This document shows positions 57,401 to 64,000 of a stretch of DNA of 64,000 bases, piece by piece; within the stretch, counting starts at the first letter, position 1; every line of letters begins with the position of its first letter. The DNA is taken from positions 633,444,001 through 633,508,000 of the forward strand of contig NC_092335.1 in the NCBI RefSeq assembly GCF_046630445.1. The letters are read 5' to 3'. A program made the position numbers and the translations under genes. This DNA is from Rutidosis leptorrhynchoides. Its lineage: Eukaryota; Streptophyta; Magnoliopsida; Asterales; Asteraceae. A model generated the notes under the pieces. That model had not been told where the DNA came from. It saw nothing but the letters and a program-made list of their open reading frames with translations, and searched no databases.

Positions 57401-60087
57401 ATTTCAAACCCGTGGTACAAAGGCAACGGAGGTTAAACCCTAACATGAAAGAAGTTGTCAAAAAGGAGGTTATCAAATTACTTGATGCCGGGTTAATTTA
57501 CCCTATATCCGATAGCCCGTGGGTTAGTCCTGTGCAAGTAGTACCCAAGAAAGGAGGTACGACTGTTATTCTGAATGATAAAAACGAACTCGTTCCTACG
57601 AGAACTGTCACTGGATGGAGAGTCTGTATAGACTATCGTCGTCTAAACGACGCTACAAGGAAAGATCATTTCCCGCTTCCTTTTATCGACCAAATGCTAG
57701 AACGTTTGGCGGGAAAAGATTACTACTGTTTCCTTGATGGATTCTCCGGTTATTTTCAAATTCCAATTGATCCAAAAGACCAAGACAAGACCACATTTAC
57801 TTGTCCATTTGGTACTTTTGCCTACCGACGAATGCCATTCGGATTATGCAACGCCCCAGGCACCTTCCAAAGGTGTATGATGGCGATTTTTCATGACATG
57901 ATTGAAGAAAGTATAGAAGTCTTTATGGACGATTTCTCTGTTTTTGGAGACTCCTTCAACTCATGTCTCTCAAACCTTGAACGAATGCTAATTCGGTGTG
58001 AAGAATCAAATCTTGTTTTAAACTGGGAGAAATGCCACTTCATGGTGAAGGAAGGCATTGTTTTAGGACACAAGATTTCTCGAGCTGGAATGGAAGTAGA
58101 CAAAGCTAAGATCGACGTTATTTTAAAACTTCCACCTCCAACTAATGTTAAAGGAATTCGTAGTTTCCTTGGTCATGCGGGATTCTATCGGCGATTCATA
58201 AAGGACTTTTCCAAAATCGCTCGACCCATGACTAAACTTCTTGAGAAAGACTGTACATTCGATTTCAATGATGAGTGTCTAAATGCTTTCTCCATTCTAA
58301 AAAAGAAACTTACGAATGCACCCATCATGGTATCACCCGACTGGTCAAAACCTTTCGAGCTAATGTGTGACGCTAGTGATTTTGCGCTGGGAGCTGTTTT
58401 AGGACAACGTCAAGATAACAAATTTCAACCAATCTACTACGCAAGTAAAACACTTACAAGAGCTCAGTTGAATTACACAACTACTGAGAAGGAGCTTCTT
58501 GCAGTAGTTTTTGCCTTCGATAAGTTTAGATCTTACCTGGTGTTATCTAAAACGATTGTTTATACCGATCATTCAGCCCTTAAGTACTTATTCAAAAAGC
58601 AAGATGCTAAACCTAGACTGATTCGTTGGATTCTTCTCCTACAAGAATTTGACATTGAAATCAAGGATAAAAAAGGTGCTGAAAATCTCGCTGCAGATCA
58701 CTTGTCCCGTCTTGAAAATCCTAACTTAGAAACACTCGACGAATCTGTTATTCATGATACATTTCCAGACGAGTTCCTTATGAAAATTGAAACGAAAGAA
58801 GAAATTCCATGGTTTGCGGACTTTGCAAATTATCTAGCCGCAGGAATTCTTGTTAAAAATCAAACTTATCAGCAAAAGAAGAAATTCTTCGCTGATCTGA
58901 AGTTTTACTTCTGGGAAAGCCCGAATCTCTTTCGTATAGGAGCAGATCAAGTTATTCGTCGATGTGTATACGGTAAAGAAGCGAAACAAATTCTAGAGCA
59001 CTGTCATGAAGGACCGGTTGGTGGACATTTCGGACCAAGCTATACAGCTAAGAAGGTCTTTGACTCAGGTTTTTACTGGCCAACTATTTTTAAAGATTCT
59101 TACAACATGGTAAAAACCTGTGACGCTTGTCAAAGATCTGGAAACATTTCTAAAAGAGACGAAATGCCCCAGAAAGGCATCCTAGTTTGTGAAGTATTTG
59201 ACATTTGGGGTATTGACTTCATGGGTCCATTTCCCGCCTCTAACAAATGCAAATACATTCTCGTAGCAGTCGATTACGTTTCTAAATGGGCTGAAGCAAA
59301 AGCTCTACCCACTAACGATGCTCGAGTTGTTGTCAGCTTTCTTAAAAACCTTTTCGCACGTTTCGGAATTCCAAAAGCATTAATCAGTGATCGTGGAACT
59401 CATTTTACAAATCAATTACTCGAGAAAGTGCTTAAAAAGTATGGAGTTAATCATCGTTTCTCAACTTCTTACCACCCTCAAACGAGTGGCCAAGTTGAAA
59501 ACACAAATCGAGGTCTTAAACGAATTTTAGAAAGAACGGTTAAGAATAATCCAAAAATCTGGCATCGAAAGCTAGATGATGCGCTGTGGGCATTTAGAAC
59601 CGCATTCAAAACGCCCATTGGTACTACTCCTTTTCGATTAATATATGGTAAGGCATGTCATCTACCTGTCGAGGTTGAACACAAGGCGTATTGGGCACTA
59701 AAAGAATGTAATACAGACCTTGTGGAAGCCGGAGAAAATCGATTCTTACAATTGCATGAATTAGACGAGCTAAGACTTCAAGCATACGAAAACTCAAAAT
59801 CTTACAAAGAGAAAACTAAGAAATGGCACGATGCTCGCTTAAAAGAGAAGAAAACATTTGAACCAGGTGACAAAGTTCTAGTTTTTCAATCACGTTTTAA
59901 GTTTTCACCTGGGAAACTTAAGTCCCGATGGACTGGACCGTATGAAGTAAAACACGCATTTCCATCCGGATACGTAGAGTTATATGACAAGAATGGTGGT
60001 ACTTTCAATGTGAACGGTCATAGACTTAAATTCTATTATGAAGGGTTCAACAACACTGAAAGAGATGACATCACATTCTACAAATGA
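54484..60087 (+). CDS. Athila gag-pol polyprotein, intact (1867 residues)
   Basis: Single ORF from ATG 54484 (MTRSGKPK, a usual Athila start). Gag spans about residues 120-225 ([21 protein letters not shown]), followed by a zinc-knuckle variant [13 protein letters not shown] (342-354) and a Q/N/P-rich stretch. The protease site is [13 protein letters not shown] (D at 698), where the usual D-S/T-G is DLG. RT has [20 protein letters not shown] and FMDD (1147-1150). RNase H starts MCDASDF (D at 1296) and ends ADHLSRL. Integrase has the HHCC region ([12 protein letters not shown]..., CDACQRSG) and core residues D1578, D1636 and E1672, the last pair with 35 residues between. The C-terminus has [14 protein letters not shown]. 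All enzyme motifs I checked are present and no stop or frameshift interrupts, so it could be functional. It would form capsids and copy and insert the element. No separate env-like ORF follows. Confidence 0.95.
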   Translation: MTRSGKPKLVIPNPEPERDLNKRLKQEKLKKLGSTSQSKTPKTNKKDKQVGNTSGQPEIKIETETIVIKEEMADETRDPNDLPMWNTRQTTPPLALSSIRRPEIQADNWEVKGQFMHMVRENQFDGRLNNNPIEHLEAFEDLCELYKTKDVSSDAFKLRTFPYSLTGDAKAWLKASKPDSITTFNELREKFITRFFPPAKAERLRTEITTFKQKSDETLYDAWERLKRMLRNCPQHGLQKGQIVQTFYRGIDEHTRGILDSSAGGVFMYKSPNQAYDMLEDMSVHTFEWTPSRDKQPRRTVASLEENDENTTTIASLSNQFKKFGREIEKLNSTVLALQVGCEICGQPHLTKDCDINDRPMNSIAQVNFIANQRQGNFQGGSSGYQPANPGYQNPGYQNPKNFAFQRNGPPGFYNKNQPPFPPQQNFQQQPLPQLPYQQQNQNTQPVEKKSNFEEVMMNFVKSQSETNEQMKRQIHQVQTGNEQVQRNHQASIQNLERDMGRISQLLAERQSGTLPSNTQPNPKGKETQNSSNISQVNSITTRTGLTINPEIPKPLTPIHVSQENKSLVEENNVPTTSAPKTQNQTPLKVYKTPIPYPQCLKKDKLQAQYNKFADMIKQICINVPLVDVLAGMPNYGRFIKDLIADKGKYAEVSTTFLNEECSAILQKQNMPPKLGDPGSFIIPCLMGDSVMYDALADLGASINLMPHSLYLKLNLGDLKPTRMCIRLADRTYNYPIGIAKNLPVKVNHLIFPADFVVLEMEEDSKVPLILGRPFLNTADAIVRVKEKKLSLGVGEDRIILNIDKAMKHPMSPDEECFQIDIVDCCIEEELQELLNVDTSEFTPMGEGEDFDVDKELDELLKVVTDEEYIEEEIPGEDEPFEEITDGNRFRIKSSLEEPPTLELKELPEHLEYAYLQGTSQLPVIISSKLSDDEKGRLMSVLKTHKKAIAWKTTDIPGINPAYCTHKILMEEDFKPVVQRQRRLNPNMKEVVKKEVIKLLDAGLIYPISDSPWVSPVQVVPKKGGTTVILNDKNELVPTRTVTGWRVCIDYRRLNDATRKDHFPLPFIDQMLERLAGKDYYCFLDGFSGYFQIPIDPKDQDKTTFTCPFGTFAYRRMPFGLCNAPGTFQRCMMAIFHDMIEESIEVFMDDFSVFGDSFNSCLSNLERMLIRCEESNLVLNWEKCHFMVKEGIVLGHKISRAGMEVDKAKIDVILKLPPPTNVKGIRSFLGHAGFYRRFIKDFSKIARPMTKLLEKDCTFDFNDECLNAFSILKKKLTNAPIMVSPDWSKPFELMCDASDFALGAVLGQRQDNKFQPIYYASKTLTRAQLNYTTTEKELLAVVFAFDKFRSYLVLSKTIVYTDHSALKYLFKKQDAKPRLIRWILLLQEFDIEIKDKKGAENLAADHLSRLENPNLETLDESVIHDTFPDEFLMKIETKEEIPWFADFANYLAAGILVKNQTYQQKKKFFADLKFYFWESPNLFRIGADQVIRRCVYGKEAKQILEHCHEGPVGGHFGPSYTAKKVFDSGFYWPTIFKDSYNMVKTCDACQRSGNISKRDEMPQKGILVCEVFDIWGIDFMGPFPASNKCKYILVAVDYVSKWAEAKALPTNDARVVVSFLKNLFARFGIPKALISDRGTHFTNQLLEKVLKKYGVNHRFSTSYHPQTSGQVENTNRGLKRILERTVKNNPKIWHRKLDDALWAFRTAFKTPIGTTPFRLIYGKACHLPVEVEHKAYWALKECNTDLVEAGENRFLQLHELDELRLQAYENSKSYKEKTKKWHDARLKEKKTFEPGDKVLVFQSRFKFSPGKLKSRWTGPYEVKHAFPSGYVELYDKNGGTFNVNGHRLKFYYEGFNNTERDDITFYK

Positions 60088-62227
60088 ATACATGGTAATT
60101 TTAGCTAATCACTCGCCTTCTTAAAACGTTTCAAATTATTTCAAGAGTGGAGCCCGATTGGTCTTTCCCTAGCAGACACTAAAGAACTAGTCTTCTCCCT
60201 CCATTCTTTTGTATAATAAAAATAGTAGAACCAAAAATTTACTTTTTATTAACGACTTGAAATGATAATTCCTAAAATTTGTCGCGGGTGAAAACTAGGT
60301 CATAGAACCGAAATTACTCTACCCGAGGATGGGGCGAAAATTTTGTTTTTATTATTTTAAGGTTATTGATTTAAAGTATTTATATATATATTTGGAGTGG
60401 GGAAACATCGCCCCATTTTTAAACCTGTTTGTTAATATTTTTCTCTAGTGTGTATTGTGTGCAAATAAGGCAGGGTAAACGAAGCATTTTGTAAGAATGA
60501 AATTCAGTTCAGTAAAAGCAACCAATTTTTGACGAAGCATGTTAAAAGATGACGAACAAATCAACATCAAAAGAAAAAAACAAATCCCGCAAGTTACGGC
60601 TTTTTAGCTACAGAGGTTTTAACTTCCTTTCTATTCTAATTGCCCTCGTGAATTTAATTTAGTCTGATTTCATTGCAATGAGGGCATTGCATGATCTCAA
60701 GTGTGGGGAGGGGTTATAAATTCTCTCGGGTTTATACACTTGGTTTATTTTCTAAATTTTGTGAAAAATTTAAAAAAAATTTAACTAAATGAATTCAAAT
60801 CTTGTTTAATATGTTTATGAACGATAAAACTAGGTGTTAAAACCGAAATTATTGTTACCTCAAGGAGAACATAAACTGAGAAACTACCAAAGTTGTGAAT
60901 TTATTTGATTAAATCAGGAATAAAAAGATTCAAGAAAAAGCCAAGTGTGGGGAGATTTGTCAATATATATGAACTATTATCACATGTTTGTGCGAAGTTT
61001 ATTGCAGGTACTTTTGCTTTGGGCTGTATAAATTTGTTTTACCCATTAAATTGTGAAAATTAAAGAAAAGATGGATCTACACGATGAATCAATTCCATCA
61101 TTAAAATGAAGTAAAGTCTTCAGAAAAAGAAACGCGCTTCTTGATTTAGGTCAGGAAGTTGTCGTCCAGACCAGTTGTAGAATCTACGAAAAACCTTGAA
61201 AAGTTTTTTCGAAAATCAGCTGGAAATCCACGGACCTCAGCATCAAACAGGGTCGCCGAGTGGTCAGACTTATCCTAACCATGAGAGGATCTGTCTCGTA
61301 CAATGGGGGGGCACCATGCAAATTAGTTTATAATACTAATAAATCAGATCCCCAGAAAGGATAATCTCCTTAAAGATTAAAAATCAGCATTTAAGCCTGA
61401 TATTACTCAATCCTTGAGATTGACCTTAAAGATTGAGAATTATAAACTCATGGAATTCGATGATATCTAAACTCGAGCTTGAACGAGAAAATATTTTGAT
61501 CAAATTAAAACCGATTTGTTTTCTGAAAACCTATTTTCAATGCGTTCATTACCATTGAACGTAAAATCCTGAGAATTCATCAGAATTCATTAGGTCACCT
61601 GAACCAAATCGGGTGTCAACCGTAAGAACGGTGGTTGCATAGCATGGTCGAAGACAGGACCTTGTGCCAGACCGAAAAATTATAGGGTGATCTTTACTAT
61701 TTCTCCTACAAAGGATAGTAATTGCATCCGACACGATATTGACCATGATTATCTGCATGTCATTAGACATAGCCTTAACAGTTTCTTGTTCATCACTTTC
61801 CTTTACAACCGGACGGTAGTTTGCCGAAAGGTGATATACGGAACAAGTAAACTGGATGTGTGCTTTCCAATACAGGGATAGCAGTGGATTACACGAACCT
61901 AAAATTTTTTTAGCCAAAATATTGATCCACAAATATATTTTGCAACACCAATGGTGGGTCAAATCAGAAAAACTTGTCTAGGGTAAAATCTAGCTTGAAT
62001 TTTCAAAAGATCAAATGTTTTCATAAAGATTCAATTTCCTTAAGGATCTAAATTTTCATAGTCATGTGGGACTGTAAACCACATCGTTACTATCATTGTT
62101 CATACCGCTGTTTCAAAATCACTGATGTATATAGTGTGAAGAATAAAGAAGTGATTCGTTTGAAGTGTGATTTTATTTCAAATTCTATATTGCTTGAGGA
62201 CAAGCAACGTTCAAGTGTGGGGATATT
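60088..62227 (+). other. Element D 3' untranslated region with three polypurine-like motifs
   Basis: No supported ORF in 2.1 kb. CAAGTGTGGGGAGGG (60698-60712), CAAGTGTGGGGAGA (60942-60955) and the terminal CAAGTGTGGGGATA (62212-62225) are near-identical. The first is about 1.5 kb upstream of the LTR, as in G and F. The minus-strand frame 61549-61962 is antisense to this region and has no family resemblance. Confidence 0.75.
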
Positions 62228-64000
62228 TGATAACGCTAAAAACGAACACATATTTCATAGCGTTATTCTTCAAGAAAGACAAGCTTTTAGTTGCAATTGT
62301 TCTATTTCCAAGTGATAATTGTTTAATAAATAAGTGCAAAGACGAAAGACGCAAATCGCTCGAAAATGAAGATTTAAAGACGAAAACGAAGATTTGAAGA
62401 CAAAAACGACCAAAACGCTCAAAAGAACAAGTTTTTACTCCAAAAGGGTCAAGTCCTTAATGCATAAATGTAATGAAGCACGAAGATTAAAGAATTAAGG
62501 AAAAGTGCCACTAAAGCCATAGTGCACTCAAAAGTGCCACTAAAAGTGAGTTAAAGACTTGCGCGGATTTTGGGAGTTAAGGAAAAATATTTTTTGTGCA
62601 AATTACAAGTTGTGGAACGTAAAGTCCAAGATTTTAAAGCGTACAAAAAGGCGTTCGAGAAACCGGGACCGAGACATAAACCGGGCGTAAACGTACGAGA
62701 CAATGGTGCGAAAATTACGAGTCAACTATGCACAAGAATAAAATATAATATATAAATAATTATATAAATTATTTATATATTATATTTATTATTAAAATTA
62801 AAAATCATGTCGACAAGCTAAAAATCAAAAGAGTGTGAGCTGGTATCAGGCCTCATGCGATCGCATGGGTTTAACACCCTCAGGCCATGCGATCGCATGG
62901 CTTACTGTAGCAGGCCAGAATGCTTTAAATAGCCGAGTTTCTGTCGAGTTTTTTATATATTTTTTTTCTTTCTTTTCATTTTTACTCTGCAATAATAAAT
63001 ATAAATTATAATTATTATTATTTTAGTTTAAGTTAAATTTAGTTTGAGTAGTGTAACGTTTAATTTACGGGTTTTCAAGTCGAATTTCTGTCCGTGTACC
63101 GCTACGATTTCAATACCACTTTTTATCTTTTCAACTCGCTGTAAGTCTTTACTTTCTCAACTTTGTTATTATTATTTTTACTTATCGTTATTACGCCTTG
63201 CCATTATTATTATTGTTATCGAATTTTATATTTATCGTCGTTATTATCGTCGTTATTATCGTTATTAATTATTATTATTGTTATCCTTTATTATTATTAT
63301 TATCGTACTCATGTCCACTTTATATAATTTATATTTTTACGCCGTTGTAATGTCCAACTAAATACCCATAGTGGTGACTAAAATGTAGAACCTCTGGACA
63401 AATGGACTAAATAATTTATAATATTACGATGTAACTTTGACTATTTTTAATATTGAGTTTAATCACCGACCCACTGTTATATAATTTAATATTTTCACCC
63501 CTATCACATAATTTATTAAATTAATGAACGTAAGTTAATTAAATTTACATAAATTGTGCTCCAACACTTTAGTGATCTAGACGGACATATGGACAAATTA
63601 TTGACAACAATTTAGAAGTGTGATCCGGTGGTTTGGGTAATATTATAGTTTATATAATCGTGTAATTATAAAAAGGGCGACCGTTATAATTTTGGTATTA
63701 GCGAAAGTTAATACCGGGTTAAATCTCAATTTAAATAGTCGGGATATAATTTAATTCGCTAAAACAAGATCTAACGAAACTTAGATTAAATTTTAGTTAA
63801 TTAAGACTTTATACAAATCAAAAGATAAAATATAAAGTTATACATAAAAACATCGTAATTGGACTTAAAATCGATCCATTAATCCAGAGGGGACATATTT
63901 TAGTAGCCACTACCTTACTTTATTTTCTTAAATCTCGCCAATTTCACTTTTTACCACGTAGTAAATTTTAATTACTTTTTACTATTTTACCATTTTGTCA
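62228..64000 (+). repeat. Element D 3' LTR, truncated by window end
   Basis: Matches 51976-53748 with an offset of exactly 10252 and about three base differences. About 441 further bases are expected beyond the window. Confidence 0.95.

Larger units (their letters stand above)
51976..64000 (+). mobile_element. Element D: apparently intact, recently inserted Athila element (3' LTR cut by window end)
   Basis: 5' LTR 51976-54189, Asp-type primer site, one uninterrupted 1867-codon gag-pol ORF, 2.1 kb 3' region, polypurine motif and 3' LTR from 62228. In the 1773 bp that can be compared, the two LTRs have no net length difference and I found only three base differences by eye (52581, about 53143, about 53591). 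The left flank GAAAT is the candidate target duplication. It interrupts the LTR of E. Confidence 0.95.

Noticed and set aside
61230..61290. tRNA-like phrase gtcgccgagtggtcaga in the D 3' region
   Set aside because: It resembles the 5' arm of a type II tRNA, but I find no B-box, acceptor pairing or cloverleaf downstream.
61549..61962. 137-residue minus-strand ORF in the D 3' region
   Set aside because: Antisense to the element, no recognised domain and no homologous ORF in G or F; I considered an antisense env-like gene and found no membrane-protein pattern.

Overview
The window is a plant (eudicot) heterochromatic stretch made entirely of nested Ty3/gypsy LTR retrotransposons; I see no ordinary host gene. 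Asteraceae is my best guess for the family, but only from general familiarity with these element types. The sequence is AT-rich and full of AT and TAA microsatellites. Two lineages are present: Tekay/Del-like chromoviruses (Met-type primer site close to TGGTATCAGAGC, very long 3-3.6 kb LTRs starting TGT and ending ACA on their own strand) and Athila-like elements (Asp-type primer site TGGCGCCG..., LTRs starting TGAT and ending ATCA).

Layout. 1-9662: element A, minus strand, a non-autonomous Tekay-type element. Its 3' LTR is cut by the window edge, its internal region is about 3.1 kb, and it has no gag-pol. It carries a broken acidic leader ORF and a fragment of a poly(A)-binding-protein gene. 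It sits in an old Athila relic (G, plus strand). The G pol is at 9663-12848, its third ORF is split between 13045-13234 and 39005-39634, and its 3' region and truncated LTR reach 42316. Element C (plus, 13235-38999, target duplication CCTGC) splits G; its gag-pol is broken by many in-frame stops. Element B (minus, 20265-33914, target duplication CTTCG) sits inside the pol of C. B is young and has one gag-pol frame with only two in-frame stops. Between its primer site and gag it carries two further intact ORFs, an acidic 204-residue leader protein and a 230-residue F-box protein.

Right half. Athila-like F (minus, 42317-47159, with an ATHILA ORF-1-type relic) interrupts the G LTR. A C-like LTR fragment (C2, 47160-47327) interrupts F. 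Athila-like H (minus, 47328-49490) interrupts C2. A Tekay-type LTR (E, plus, 49491-51975) interrupts H. Finally D (plus, 51976 to beyond 64000) interrupts E; D is an apparently intact, very recent Athila with one 1867-codon gag-pol ORF and near-identical LTRs. The order of insertion is therefore G first, then A and C (then B) on the left, and F, C2, H, E, D on the right.

How it works together. B and D look closest to coding their own capsid, protease, reverse transcriptase, RNase H and integrase. A shares its primer site, its polypurine tract with flanks, and about 300 bp of LTR with B, so it may be mobilised by B-type proteins. The most unusual signals are the F-box cargo gene in B, the PABP fragment in A, a hairpin-forming second copy of the polypurine tract upstream of gag in A and B, a second AAGTGTGGGG motif about 1.5-1.6 kb before the 3' LTR in three Athila elements, short-repeat arrays placed directly upstream of LTR TATA boxes, and a coding-like module shared by the LTRs of two different lineages.
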